Shown one piece after another: positions 51,501-60,066 of a stretch of 64,000 nt of DNA. Source of the stretch: Blautia obeum ATCC 29174 (lineage in GTDB: Bacteria; Bacillota; Clostridia; Lachnospirales; Lachnospiraceae); assembly GCF_025147765.1 (NCBI RefSeq), contig NZ_CP102265.1, forward strand, positions 3,323,001 to 3,387,000, read 5' to 3'. The number at the start of each line of letters is the position of its first letter. The stretch's first letter is position 1. The position numbers were made by a program, and so were the translations under genes. The notes beneath the pieces are model-generated. The model was not told where the DNA came from. It ran no database searches and worked only from the letters and a program-made list of their open reading frames with translations.

Positions 51501-51897
51501 TTTTTTCCAGAGGTACAAGATAGTCCATACAGCCATCAATACTGGTAACGACCGTAATCTCATCCTCGCGTTCCAGAAGAGCGCGAATCACCTGCATTCG
51601 CTGACGAATCAGCAGATTCCCATGTATATCTGCCTGAAAAAAAAGAAGATCCTTTGCCGGATAGTAATAAACACGTTTATCATAAAAACGATAATCTTCA
51701 TACAGTTCTTTCGCAGATTTTTCATCTGCGGCAATTACCAGATGACATGGAAAAAGCCCGGAAAGCCCATACATAAGATGAGCTTTCTGGGACTCCATAC
51801 AACCACTGATCTCCAGAATTCCACGATTCTTTTTTGCCTGTTTTTGTATTTCTTCCATCTCTGCAAGATTCTGCAGAGGCTGCAAAAATGTCTTCAT
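48571..51897 (-). CDS. mfd: transcription-repair coupling factor
   Basis: A full-length Mfd of 1108 residues that removes stalled RNA polymerase and recruits UvrA. It has the UvrB-like N-terminal domain (IRGGIIDIYSL), the RNA-polymerase-interacting domain (about 465-540, YVVHEKHGLGIYKGIE), and a SF2 translocase with Walker A LVCGDVGYGKTEVALRAAF and DEEQRFG, LTLTATPIPRTLHMS and QLRGRIGRS, then the TRCF C-terminal domain. Overlaps pth by 4 bases. A weak 62-base hairpin (48493-48554) lies between it and the foldase gene. Confidence 0.96.
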   Translation of the reverse strand: MKTFLQPLQNLAEMEEIQKQAKKNRGILEISGCMESQKAHLMYGLSGLFPCHLVIAADEKSAKELYEDYRFYDKRVYYYPAKDLLFFQADIHGNLLIRQRMQVIRALLEREDEITVVTSIDGCMDYLVPLEKIEKQLIHFRNDSTLDMDKLTAALVHMGYERVGQVEMPGQFSIRGGIIDIYSLTEENPWRIELWGDEIDSIRSFDAQSQRSLENLDDVTIYPAAEQPMEKNGVSFLDYFKETETLFFLDELNHLEENAKAVQEEFQQSCENRKEKGEISLSGDWMCTWEELCHKINDRNCVAMSLLDPKKSNWKISGQFNITVKSMSSYQSSFELLVKDLKQYKKEGYQIVLLSGSRTRAERLAKDLQEEGLNAFYGQDSDRILQPGEIMVAYGHARRGFEYPLVKFAVITETDIFGKEQKKRKKKKEYNGKRIQDFSELSIGDYVVHEKHGLGIYKGIEKVAVDKVAKDYIKIEYRNGSNLYILATQLDALQKYSGAETAKPPKLNRLGGQEWKKTKSRVRGAVQNIARELVELYAVRQEKEGYVCGPDTVWQREFEEMFPYEETEDQLAAIEDTKKDMESTKIMDRLVCGDVGYGKTEVALRAAFKAVQESRQVVYLVPTTILAQQVYNTFIQRMKEFPVRVDLLCRFRTAAQQKKTIADLKKGQVDIVVGTHRVLSKDVEYKNLGLLIIDEEQRFGVVHKEKIKQLKKDIDVLTLTATPIPRTLHMSMIGIRDMSVLEEPPMDRVPIQTYVMEYDEETVREAINRELRRGGQVYYVYNRVNDIADVTTRIAKLLPDARVDFAHGQMSERELEAVMYAFINGDIDVLVSTTIIETGLDISNVNTMIIHDSDRYGLSQLYQLRGRIGRSNRTAYAFLMYRRNTMLKETAEKRLSAIREYTDLGSGFKIAMRDLELRGAGNLLGAEQHGHMNAVGYDLYCKMLSEAVKEAKGIHTMEDFETTIDLNMDAFIPDSYISNEYQKLDIYKRIAGIETQQDYDDMLEELLDRFGEMPKAVLNLLVIARMKAQAHRCYVVEIKQIARDMKITLYERAKLNPAGIPVLMQKYRRGLQFKNEQEPKFIFTPEGAGNTLTALTDFLTELESLVEE

Positions 51898-52472
51898 ACA
51901 TTCTCCATTTTCTTGTTGAACTGGTTCATGGCCGCATCCACACTGTCAGCCAGGATCATCTCTACAGCTTTGCAGGCTCTCTCCTGCGCCTCTTCCACAA
52001 GCTTACGTTCATTGCTTCCGAATCTGCCAAGTACATGATCTGCCAGATCCCATCCTTTTGGTTTGGCTCCGACACCAACCTTGATACGAACAAACGTCTG
52101 TGTACCAAGCTGCTGAATGATATGCTTGATTCCATTGTGCCCACCGGCACTGCCTTTCTTACGGATACGAAGCTGTCCCGGTTCCAGATCAATATCGTCA
52201 TAAATAACGATCATCTCTGTCTCCGGATCGATTTTGAAGTAGTTTGCCATATCCCGGACAGGACCACCACTGAGATTCATATAAGAAAGCGGCTTCATCA
52301 GAATGACAGGTTGTCCTTCGATTCTTCCCTTTCCGTACATGGCATTGAATTTCACGCCAGACTGTGGAACATTATATTCCTCCACAAGCTTATCAATCAC
52401 ATCAAATCCCATATTATGGCGTGTGGCTTCATACTGCCTTCCGGGATTTCCCAAACCTACGATCAGATACAT
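51894..52472 (-). CDS. pth: peptidyl-tRNA hydrolase
   Basis: A 192-residue Pth that recycles peptidyl-tRNA. Motifs: VGLGNPGRQYEATRHNMGFDVID with the catalytic His, KPLSYMNLSGG, IYDDIDLEPGQLRIRKKGSAGGHNGIKHI. Length is standard. First gene of pth-mfd; GAGGAAATTCTG precedes the ATG. Confidence 0.96.
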   Translation of the reverse strand: MYLIVGLGNPGRQYEATRHNMGFDVIDKLVEEYNVPQSGVKFNAMYGKGRIEGQPVILMKPLSYMNLSGGPVRDMANYFKIDPETEMIVIYDDIDLEPGQLRIRKKGSAGGHNGIKHIIQQLGTQTFVRIKVGVGAKPKGWDLADHVLGRFGSNERKLVEEAQERACKAVEMILADSVDAAMNQFNKKMENV

Positions 52473-52490
52473 CAGAATTTCCTCGCTGTA

Positions 52491-53444
52491 TTAATTAAAA
52501 TAAACCATTTCGTCTTCCAGTGGATCACACTGCTCTACATGCTCCGCATCAAGTACGATACCTTCTTCACCCTGGTATTCGTTACGTTTCTCAATGCCGA
52601 CTTTGGCTGTAACTTCTACCCATTCTCCCGGCGTCAGTTTCGGCGCATATGCGCTCTTACATACATAACCAAGAAATGTAGTATCATCTGCACAGCAAGT
52701 CATGGCTGTACGTCCCGGAACAAAGAATTTACTTCCCATTCCGCGAGGTTTCATGACTCTTGCTTTAAACTTGACTGTTTTGCCTTCATAATTTTCCGGA
52801 TGATCCATTGCATCCACAAACCAGATGCCATAATCTTCCGGAAGAATCTCGATAACCGGCGCATTCATATCAAATGGCATTTCATCCTGGAAAATATCAC
52901 CCAGCTCGCCTTCTTCATCCTCAAAGATAACTTCTGCTCTCTGATTTGCGACCTTGATTCCACGTCGATAAGTCGGAAGTGGATCTTCCTTTTTGCAACG
53001 GTTGAAGATAACCATATCTGTATTTTTTATCATATCCATAAAAATGGATTTCATATTCGCCATATACATCTGGAAAGTACTTCCATCTACACAGGTAATC
53101 TGCTGTTCTACTCCCCAGCCTGTCGGCAGCTGCGTTTTTTCAAAATTGCTTACCAGCCACATGCCATTATATTCTATGATAACACGCTCCGGCTGATGAA
53201 GAATATCCATGGCAACCAGTCTGTCTGTTGTAAAGTCTTCCTCATTTTCAATTACCTCCACAACAGTATTATTGGCTTCAAGAATTGCCGGATCGTATTC
53301 TTCCTCCCCTTCCTCACAGAGGATCAGAAGTGTCTTTCCATCCGTATGGAAATAATCCTGCTGTATGGTAAAACTCAGGAAAGAAGTCTTGCCACTTTCC
53401 AGGAAACCGGTCATTAAATAAATCGGTACTTTGATCTCATCCAT
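52491..53444 (-). CDS. CobW-like GTPase fused to a YcgQ/TIGR03943-like domain
   Basis: A 317-residue protein. The N-terminal domain is a divergent G3E/CobW GTPase: YLMTGFLESGKTSFLSFTI P-loop, and the late GTPase motif VIFNRCKK in place of NKxD. The C-terminal third (about 225-317) has GKTVKFKARVMKPRGM, VPGRTAMTCCADDTTFLGYVC and EWVEVTAKVG, the pattern of the YcgQ/TIGR03943 membrane-associated proteins linked to zinc transport. The CxCC motif of classical CobW is not seen. It lies 22 bases after the His-rich CobW gene, so the two probably act together in metal (likely zinc) supply. Start behind GAGGAG. Confidence 0.78.
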   Translation of the reverse strand: MDEIKVPIYLMTGFLESGKTSFLSFTIQQDYFHTDGKTLLILCEEGEEEYDPAILEANNTVVEVIENEEDFTTDRLVAMDILHQPERVIIEYNGMWLVSNFEKTQLPTGWGVEQQITCVDGSTFQMYMANMKSIFMDMIKNTDMVIFNRCKKEDPLPTYRRGIKVANQRAEVIFEDEEGELGDIFQDEMPFDMNAPVIEILPEDYGIWFVDAMDHPENYEGKTVKFKARVMKPRGMGSKFFVPGRTAMTCCADDTTFLGYVCKSAYAPKLTPGEWVEVTAKVGIEKRNEYQGEEGIVLDAEHVEQCDPLEDEMVYFN

Positions 53445-53465
53445 TGTCTGTATTCTCCTCTATGA

Positions 53466-54620
53466 TTACAGGCCAAAAAGCTCAGCCAGTTTGTCCTCAT
53501 TCAGTTTAGATCCGATCACGCAGAGACGACCTGTATATTCCGGTGCGCCTTCACGAATTTCTGTTTCTTCCGGAACCATATCAAAATAAATCCATGTTCC
53601 ATCTTCTGCCGGAAGCATTCCTTTTGCACGGAGAATGATTCCATATTCATCAGATGCAGAAAGAGCTTCCAGCATCTTCTCAAGATTTTCTTTTGTATAT
53701 TTCTTAATTGTCTCACGACCCCAACTTGTAAATACTTCATCTGCATGATGATGGTGATGGTCATGATGGTCGTGTCCACATCCGCATTCATGATCATGGT
53801 CGTGATGATGATGCTCATGTTCTTCATGAGCGTGGTCATGTCCGCATCCGCATTCTTCATCATGGTCGTGATGATGATGCTCATGTTCTTCATGATCGTG
53901 GTCATGTCCGCATCCACATTCTTCATCATGGTCGTGATGATGATGTTCGCCATGTTCATGCACATGTCCGCATTCCGGGCATACTTCCTCTTCTTCCATC
54001 AGTTCATCTGCCAGAGATACCGGATGCTCCATAACCTCCAGAAGTTTTTTACCTTCCAGTTTCTCGATCGGTGTTGTGATGATCGCTGCTTTGGAGTTAA
54101 TCTCACGAAGCAGTTCCAGTGATGCCTGTGCTTTTGCTTCGTCAACAATATCTGTACGACTCATGATGATCGCTCCGGCATATTCAACCTGATTGTTGAA
54201 AAATTCACCGAAATTTCTCATATACATTTTGCATTTCTTTGCATCAACAACAGTAGTGTAGCTGTTCAGAACCAGTCCTGTTTCTTCTTCTACGCCCTGT
54301 ACTGCTTTAATGACATCAGATAATTTGCCGACACCAGATGGCTCGATCAGGATTCTGTCCGGGTGATATTTGCTGATAACTTCTTTCAAAGATGCACCAA
54401 AATCACCAACCAGTGAGCAGCAGATACATCCTGAGTTCATTTCACGGATCTGGATTCCGGCTTCTTTCAGAAATCCTCCATCAATGCCGATCTCACCAAA
54501 TTCATTTTCAATCAGTACGACCTGCTCCCCCTGAAAGGCATCTTTCAGAAGTTTCTTGATCAGTGTTGTTTTACCGGCTCCAAGGAAACCGGAGATAATG
54601 TCAATTTTAGTTTTTTCCAT
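53466..54620 (-). CDS. CobW/G3E family metal-chaperone GTPase with His-rich repeat
   Basis: A GTPase of about 384 residues. P-loop SGFLGAGKTTLIKKLL, IENEFGEIGID, the metal-binding MNSGCICCSLVGDF (CxCC), and SGVGKLSD follow the family order. Between about 205 and 285 lies a CxxC pair (CPEC) and three copies of a roughly 21-residue His/Asp/Glu/Cys-Gly-Cys unit (HHHHDHDEECGCGHDHDHEE type), then the C-terminal CobW_C domain. It probably stores or delivers Zn2+, Ni2+ or Co2+. The start is ATG 54620 behind AGAGG; the longer frame adds 11 unlikely residues. Confidence 0.88.
   Translation of the reverse strand: MEKTKIDIISGFLGAGKTTLIKKLLKDAFQGEQVVLIENEFGEIGIDGGFLKEAGIQIREMNSGCICCSLVGDFGASLKEVISKYHPDRILIEPSGVGKLSDVIKAVQGVEEETGLVLNSYTTVVDAKKCKMYMRNFGEFFNNQVEYAGAIIMSRTDIVDEAKAQASLELLREINSKAAIITTPIEKLEGKKLLEVMEHPVSLADELMEEEEVCPECGHVHEHGEHHHHDHDEECGCGHDHDHEEHEHHHHDHDEECGCGHDHAHEEHEHHHHDHDHECGCGHDHHDHHHHHADEVFTSWGRETIKKYTKENLEKMLEALSASDEYGIILRAKGMLPAEDGTWIYFDMVPEETEIREGAPEYTGRLCVIGSKLNEDKLAELFGL
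53740..53960 (-). repeat. in-frame tandem repeat encoding the His-rich metal-binding unit
   Basis: About three near-identical 63-base units inside the CobW gene, each coding for a His/Asp-rich run ending in EECGCG. In-frame gain or loss of units would change metal capacity without breaking the gene. Antisense open frames across this region are artefacts of the repeat. Confidence 0.8.
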
Positions 54621-54713
54621 GATTGCATTTCCTCTCTTTCTGCCCATGGGCAAAATGATTGCTAAATTACTTTATATTATTTGTTTTATATCACTAACTT
54701 ATAACGCAATTTG

Positions 54714-54789
54714 ACCAGGAGGCATAAAATACCCCCTGGTTATTATCCCTTCATATGGGTAATGGGGACATGAACCAGTCACGTCCCCA
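54714..54789. other. two intergenic palindromes
   Basis: The gap between the CobW gene and the small conserved gene holds two imperfect hairpins: CCAGGAGG/CCCCCTGG (54715-54739) and TGGGGAC/GTCCCCA (54763-54789, loop with ACCAGT). Neither has a good T tract. They may be weak terminators for the small gene or a dispersed intergenic repeat. Confidence 0.4.
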
Positions 54790-54806
54790 CTCTATACTCT
54801 CTAAAA

Positions 54807-55040
54807 TCAACCGTTGATCATGAAGCTGAGAAGTTTGTCGATATCTTCTTTCTCATATGCTACGATCTCAAGTTCCGGAATTTCTCCGCCGGAGAAGATG
54901 TTTGCAAGAGATACATACTGGGACAGTTTGGATTTGAGGTTCAGTCTGTCACCTTCACCTGTTACCAGTTCAACTTTGCCCTGGCAGCTGTCTACTACTT
55001 CAAAAAATTTCTCGATGTCTTTAATATTAGATACTTTCAT
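54807..55040 (-). CDS. small conserved protein of unknown function
   Basis: A 77-residue acidic cytosolic protein, MKVSNIKDIEKFFEVVDSCQ then VELVTGEGDRLNLKSKLSQY and a C-terminal KLLSFMING. It looks like a small conserved Lachnospiraceae protein that databases label inconsistently. No catalytic motif is visible. The start is ATG 55040, seven bases behind AAAGGAG; the frame extends 18 codons upstream without homology. It stands alone between the CobW genes and glgB. Confidence 0.75.
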   Translation of the reverse strand: MKVSNIKDIEKFFEVVDSCQGKVELVTGEGDRLNLKSKLSQYVSLANIFSGGEIPELEIVAYEKEDIDKLLSFMING

Positions 55041-55230
55041 TGTAAATCTCCTTTCAAAATTTTTATTTTTTATGTTCAACTTACTGCATTTCATGTAAAT
55101 ACTGAGTTTCCAAATGATTTCCCTCAGTTGCGTTCAGTATAACCTATATTTTCTTAAATTGCAACGATTTTATTTGTTAAATTTATATAATTATCGATGT
55201 GCAAAATTGGTTAACTTTCACAATAAAATA

Positions 55231-57117
55231 TCAATAAGTAAATACCGCAACACCATATCCTGGCAGTGGATAGTCAAACGAAAACTCTCTGTGATCACAT
55301 TCCTGTGCCTCTGCTTTAAATACCTCCGGTTTCTCCAAAAGTCCATGTTCATTCATGATCAGTTTATACTGTTTTTTCTTTGGAACACCGACACGATAAT
55401 CCGGGCGGTCAACCGGCGTAAAGTTTACAATAAACAGAAGGTTATTTCTCTTTGTAGGAGATTTTCTTACCAGACTGAAAATACTTCTGTATGCATCGTC
55501 TGCATTGATCCACTCAAATCCGTCAGGATCGTTGTCCCCTGCATACAATGCAGGATACTTTGTATACATATGTAAAAGCGTCTTTACAAACTCCTGAAGA
55601 TCCTGATGTGGTTTTTCATTCAGAAGATACCAGTCAAGCTCCCTCTCCTCACTCCATTCACGCAGCTGTCCAAATTCCTGTCCCATAAACAGAAGTTTTT
55701 TGCCTGGATGAAACAGCATAAATGCATACGCAGCTTTCAAATTACGAATCTTTTCTTCCGGATAGCCTGGCATCTTATTAACCATAGAACATTTCAAATG
55801 TACAACTTCATCATGCGAGATGACAAGGACATATTTTTCACTGTATGCATAAGTCATAGAAAATGTCATCTTATTGTGATTGTCCTTACGGAAATATGGA
55901 TCCAATTTCATGTATTCAAGAAAATCATTCATCCATCCCATATTCCATTTCAAAGAGAATCCAAGTCCTCCATCTTCAGCTTTTCCGGTAACCTGTGGCC
56001 ATGCGGTAGATTCTTCTGCTATCATGACCGTTCCATGATTTCTTCCAAGTACAACGGTATTCAAATGTTTGAAAAACTCAATTGCTTCAAGGTTTTTGTT
56101 ATCACCATATTTATTAGCAACCCACTCGCCATCCTTCTTTCCATAATCCAGATAAAGCATAGATGCTACTGCATCAACACGAAGTCCGTCTACATGACAC
56201 TCTTCAATCCAGTAGAGTGCATTGGCAATCAGGAAGTTTTTGACCTCCGGACGGCCATAGTTATAAATCTTGGTTCCCCAGTCCGGATGTTCTCCCTGTC
56301 TCGGATCTTCATGTTCATATACTGCTGTACCGTCAAAATTTGCGAGGCCTTGTGCATCTTTCGGAAAATGTGCCGGTACCCAGTCCAGAACAACTCCAAT
56401 CTTATTACGGTGCAGATAATCGATCATATACTTGAAATCCTGAACAGAACCATAACGGGAGGTTGGTGCATAATATCCTGTGACCTGATATCCCCATGAG
56501 CCATCAAACGGATGCTCGGCAATTCCCATAAGTTCTACATGTGTATAACCCATTTTCTTTACATAGGCAGCAAGTTCATGTGCCAGTTCACGGTAATTAT
56601 AAAATCCCGGATCATCTTCATCTTTTGCTTCATGTTTCTTCCAGGAACCGGGGTGTACCTCATAAATGGCCATAGGATCTTTGGTTTCATCAAATTCCGG
56701 ACGTCTTTTCATCCAGGTAGTATCTTTCCATTTATAATCAGAAATATCCGCAATTCTGGATGCAGTGCCAGGTCTCAGTTCTGCTTCATTCCCATATGGA
56801 TCGGCTTTGTATAATTCTTCACCATGATAGCCGATAATATAGAATTTATAGAGATCTCCAACCTTTGCTCCGGGTATAAATGTCTCATATACCCCAATTG
56901 GTCCGACTTTCTTCATTGGATTTGCCTGTGTATTCCAGTTATTAAACTCTCCAACAACAGAAACTGATCTGGCATTTGGTGCCCACACAGCAAAATATAC
57001 ACCTTTCTTACGCCTCTGTATCGTCGGATGGGCTCCTAATTTCCTGTAAATGTCATAATGGGTTCCCTGTCCGAACAGATACTGATCCAGCTCTGTAAAC
57101 TGCAACTTCTCTCCCAT
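55231..57117 (-). CDS. glgB: 1,4-alpha-glucan branching enzyme
   Basis: A 628-residue GH13 enzyme that introduces alpha-1,6 branches in glycogen. N-terminal CBM48 (GVYFAVWAPNARSVSVVGEFNNW), the catalytic barrel with DWVPAHFPKD, nucleophile region DGLRVDAVASMLYLDY, acid Glu in MIAEESTAWPQVTG, and VISHDEVVH; then the C-terminal beta domain. Length is typical of the shorter branching enzymes. GGGAGG precedes the ATG. No other glycogen genes adjoin in the window. Confidence 0.95.
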   Translation of the reverse strand: MGEKLQFTELDQYLFGQGTHYDIYRKLGAHPTIQRRKKGVYFAVWAPNARSVSVVGEFNNWNTQANPMKKVGPIGVYETFIPGAKVGDLYKFYIIGYHGEELYKADPYGNEAELRPGTASRIADISDYKWKDTTWMKRRPEFDETKDPMAIYEVHPGSWKKHEAKDEDDPGFYNYRELAHELAAYVKKMGYTHVELMGIAEHPFDGSWGYQVTGYYAPTSRYGSVQDFKYMIDYLHRNKIGVVLDWVPAHFPKDAQGLANFDGTAVYEHEDPRQGEHPDWGTKIYNYGRPEVKNFLIANALYWIEECHVDGLRVDAVASMLYLDYGKKDGEWVANKYGDNKNLEAIEFFKHLNTVVLGRNHGTVMIAEESTAWPQVTGKAEDGGLGFSLKWNMGWMNDFLEYMKLDPYFRKDNHNKMTFSMTYAYSEKYVLVISHDEVVHLKCSMVNKMPGYPEEKIRNLKAAYAFMLFHPGKKLLFMGQEFGQLREWSEERELDWYLLNEKPHQDLQEFVKTLLHMYTKYPALYAGDNDPDGFEWINADDAYRSIFSLVRKSPTKRNNLLFIVNFTPVDRPDYRVGVPKKKQYKLIMNEHGLLEKPEVFKAEAQECDHREFSFDYPLPGYGVAVFTY

Positions 57118-57283
57118 TCAAACGTACCTCCCTTAACAGCTATTTTATTCCGGCACTCTTTACAACTCTGCGCCTCCCATCAGCATTATGCACATTTATC
57201 ATGCTGATATTTTGCATTTTTATAGACATATTATACCAATCCATAATGTTCCCGTCAATTAAAATAAGAAATTACAAGTACAC

Positions 57284-57330
57284 AAAAAGAGGACTTGTCC
57301 GATTGCGCTTTCGAACTTGTCCTCTTTTGT
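57284..57330 (-). terminator. terminator of the polysaccharide deacetylase gene
   Basis: AAAAGAGGAC (57285-57294) pairs with GTCCTCTTTT (57319-57328), with further inner pairing; on the minus strand a CTCTTTTTGTG tail follows. It lies between the deacetylase stop and glgB. Confidence 0.85.
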
Positions 57331-57351
57331 GGATTCTTATTTTATATAGAA

Positions 57352-58824
57352 TTAATATCCTGTATCATACCCATCTCCGGAGTCCTCATCTGCATAATCA
57401 CTTCCGTCTCCGGAACTGTCATCATAAGATCCATCGTCTGAGCTGTTATCTCCGGAACTGTCATCTGATGAACTTCCATCCCCGGAAGAGTCATCGCCTC
57501 CTGAGCTGTCATCTCCGGAAGAACTGTCGGAACTCTCATCACTTCCATCACTGACATCACTGCTGTCCGAAGATCCTGTATCACTTACATCAGAACTATC
57601 TGTTGAGCCGTCATCTGAGGTAGTACCATCTGATACCGCTGTACCATCACTGCTTCCGTCAGAAGAACCACTGTTATATCCTGCAACGATACCCTTCTGA
57701 AGTGAACTGTCCCAGAAATCAGAATAGTTTGCATTCTGTAAAGTAACTCCCTTGGCTGCTGCAAGCTCACTGACAGTCATCAGCTTATAACCCTTCTGCA
57801 CAAGTTCCGGAATCATCTTGATCGCAGCCTGTACGGATGGCTCATGAATATCATGCATCAGAATGATCGAACCGTCAGTAAGATCTCCGTTCATAATCTC
57901 ATTATAGTCTTTGTCAACATCCTTATAACTCCAGTCAAGAGAATCCAGCGACCATGTAAAGAATGGTTTCTGTACAGTAGCAATGATATCATCACTCCAG
58001 TTTCCATATGGTGCTCTGGCAACACTTGCCTTCTGTCCACATGCCTTCTCCAGAGCTGCATCTGTATCTGAAAACTCTTTGGCAACTGCATCCATATCAA
58101 GATCATACAGATTCAGATGATCCCAGGAATGAGATCCGATCTCACATCCAATGTCTACCATTCGCTGAACTTCGCTCTGCCAGTTCTCAACATTCTGTCC
58201 GAGCATAAAGAATGTCGCATGTGCATTATTCTGTTCCAGGCAGTCCAGAAGCTGGTCTGTATACTCTCCCGGGCCATCATCAAACGTAAATGCAATTCTT
58301 GTCTTATGCTGACTCGGATCATACGTTCCGTCATCACTGAAATAATAGTCATCAAAACCAACACTTACCCAGCCGGTCTGTGTATAACCATTGTCTCCAA
58401 AATAATATGTAGAACCATCTATTTCCTGCAGGCCGCCTGCATAATATGTACCATCCGAGTTCTGATACCATTTTCCGTTCTCATCCTCATGCCAGCCAGC
58501 AGTCAGCTGTGAAGCCTTTGTCAGATCACTCGCACCCTTCAGCGGTTTACGGATTGCTGCATTTGTGTCTTTTTCTATCTGTGTCTCAGTTCCTGAATCT
58601 CCCGTATTGGTATTCGCATTCGTATCTGTTTCTGCCTGTACCTGTGCCGGTTTATCTGTATTTTTCCCTCCGACCCGATTAATGACCGGAAGAATGATTC
58701 CTCGTATCACAAAGACAAATACGAGAATTATTGCAACAATATACGCGCCTTTTTTCATCATCTGACGACGTCTTATCTGCTGTTGCTTTTTGCGCATTCG
58801 TTCACGCAATACCCTTTTATCCAT
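57352..58824 (-). CDS. membrane-anchored NodB-type polysaccharide deacetylase with cell-wall-binding repeats and Asp/Ser/Gly tail
   Basis: A 490-residue surface enzyme. Basic cytoplasmic start, one membrane helix (about 27-48), a linker, two aromatic cell-wall/choline-binding-like repeats (KWYQNSDGTYYAGGLQ and QTGWVSVGFDDYYFSDDGTY, about 110-165), then a NodB domain (about 172-375). The NodB domain has motif 1 AFTFDDGPGEYT, motif 2 IGSHSWDHLNL, motif 3 ARAPYGNWSDD and motif 5 ILMHDIHEP, so catalytic residues are intact. It ends with a roughly 100-residue Ser/Asp/Gly-rich tail. It probably deacetylates peptidoglycan GlcNAc. The start has GGTGGAG close by. Confidence 0.88.
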   Translation of the reverse strand: MDKRVLRERMRKKQQQIRRRQMMKKGAYIVAIILVFVFVIRGIILPVINRVGGKNTDKPAQVQAETDTNANTNTGDSGTETQIEKDTNAAIRKPLKGASDLTKASQLTAGWHEDENGKWYQNSDGTYYAGGLQEIDGSTYYFGDNGYTQTGWVSVGFDDYYFSDDGTYDPSQHKTRIAFTFDDGPGEYTDQLLDCLEQNNAHATFFMLGQNVENWQSEVQRMVDIGCEIGSHSWDHLNLYDLDMDAVAKEFSDTDAALEKACGQKASVARAPYGNWSDDIIATVQKPFFTWSLDSLDWSYKDVDKDYNEIMNGDLTDGSIILMHDIHEPSVQAAIKMIPELVQKGYKLMTVSELAAAKGVTLQNANYSDFWDSSLQKGIVAGYNSGSSDGSSDGTAVSDGTTSDDGSTDSSDVSDTGSSDSSDVSDGSDESSDSSSGDDSSGGDDSSGDGSSSDDSSGDNSSDDGSYDDSSGDGSDYADEDSGDGYDTGY

Positions 58825-58962
58825 CTACTCCACCTGCTGTATTTTTCTATAACTTTTTTGTCTATTTATTATCATAACGCATTTAATTCTGAAATACAAT
58901 CACAATTCCTGAACTAAATCAAGTTATTCTGTGAATGATGATTCAATACTTCAGCAGGTATA

Positions 58963-60066
58963 TCAGATAACTCTTTTTAATTCAAAATTCTCTGTTACCA
59001 GAAGAAGATCTGCCTCTTTACCTGTATGAACAGACCCTGTTCTGTCATAAATCCCAATACTTCTTGCCGGATTTCTCGTGGCTGCAAAAATCGCCTGGTC
59101 TACAGGCACACCAAATTCTATTGCCTTGCACATACAGCCAAACAGATTTGTCGCAGATCCTGCCAGTGTTCCGTCTTTCAGCACTGCCTTGCGGTCCTTC
59201 ACAGTTACTTCCTGTCCGCCGAGCTCATATGTACCGTTTTTCATCCCTGTTGCACGCATGGAGTCACTGATCAGAATCACTCTTTCCGGTCCGAACATTT
59301 TGAATGTTGTTCTGATCACGGATGGATGGATATGGTAACCATCACAGATAAGTTCCACCATACATTCCGGATCATCTGCTGCAGCTCCGATCAGTCCGGG
59401 TTCTCTGTGTGCCAGTGGCTGCATCGCATTATAAAGGTGCGTCACATGATGCGCCCCCAGCGCCATTGCTTCTGATGCACATTCGTAATCTGCAGCTGTA
59501 TGTCCCAGAGATATCTGTACTTCACTCTGCATTTTCCTGATAAATTCCATCGCACCGCTGACATTCGGTGCCAACGTTACCAGTTTAATCCTTCCACCGG
59601 ATACTTCATTCAATTCCCTTACAAAATCTGCATCCGGTTCCGTGATCCATTCTTCGACATGTGCGCCCTTCTTAACAGGATCCAGAAACGGTCCTTCCAT
59701 ATTGATACCTGCAACCGTTGCTCCATCGCCGGACTTTTCTGCTTCCCTGATCCCTTTAAAAATCTTCTTAAGCTGTTCCTTCGGAAGTGTCATGGAAGTC
59801 GGACAATATGATGTTATTCCACTTTGTCTCTCATATCTTAAGATTTTTTTCAGACCTTCCGGATCACCGTCAGAAAAATCTTCCCCATATGCTCCATGGC
59901 TGTGGATATCCACAAGACCGGGAATCACCATAAGACCCTCGGCATCTATAACTTCCTCTTCAGAGGTTGCTTCAAATGCCTCTGTCAGTCTGTGATTTCT
60001 GATATAAAGTGTTTCCTTGCGAAAACTTCCATCTTCCTGAAAAACATTTCCATTTTTTATGATCAT
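58963..60066 (-). CDS. nagA: N-acetylglucosamine-6-phosphate deacetylase
   Basis: A 367-residue amidohydrolase that converts GlcNAc-6-P to GlcN-6-P in amino-sugar recycling. It has the metal site VDIHSHGAYGEDF, Glu in GINMEGPFLDP, His in SLGHTAADY and HVTHLYNAMQP, and Asp in ILISDSMRATG. Its start overlaps the secreted trigger-factor-like gene by 4 bases (ATGA), so translation is coupled. No nagB is seen here. The operon of cell-wall deacetylases and nagA suggests amino-sugar turnover. Confidence 0.94.
   Translation of the reverse strand: MIIKNGNVFQEDGSFRKETLYIRNHRLTEAFEATSEEEVIDAEGLMVIPGLVDIHSHGAYGEDFSDGDPEGLKKILRYERQSGITSYCPTSMTLPKEQLKKIFKGIREAEKSGDGATVAGINMEGPFLDPVKKGAHVEEWITEPDADFVRELNEVSGGRIKLVTLAPNVSGAMEFIRKMQSEVQISLGHTAADYECASEAMALGAHHVTHLYNAMQPLAHREPGLIGAAADDPECMVELICDGYHIHPSVIRTTFKMFGPERVILISDSMRATGMKNGTYELGGQEVTVKDRKAVLKDGTLAGSATNLFGCMCKAIEFGVPVDQAIFAATRNPARSIGIYDRTGSVHTGKEADLLLVTENFELKRVI

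Noticed and set aside
51834..53417. 527-residue plus-strand open frame
   Set aside because: It is antisense to pth and the CobW-YcgQ fusion gene, which both have clear motifs and ribosome sites; the frame lacks homology.
53516..54122. Open frames of 125-149 residues in other frames over the His-rich CobW region
   Set aside because: They are low-complexity shadows of the His-codon repeat with no ribosome sites.
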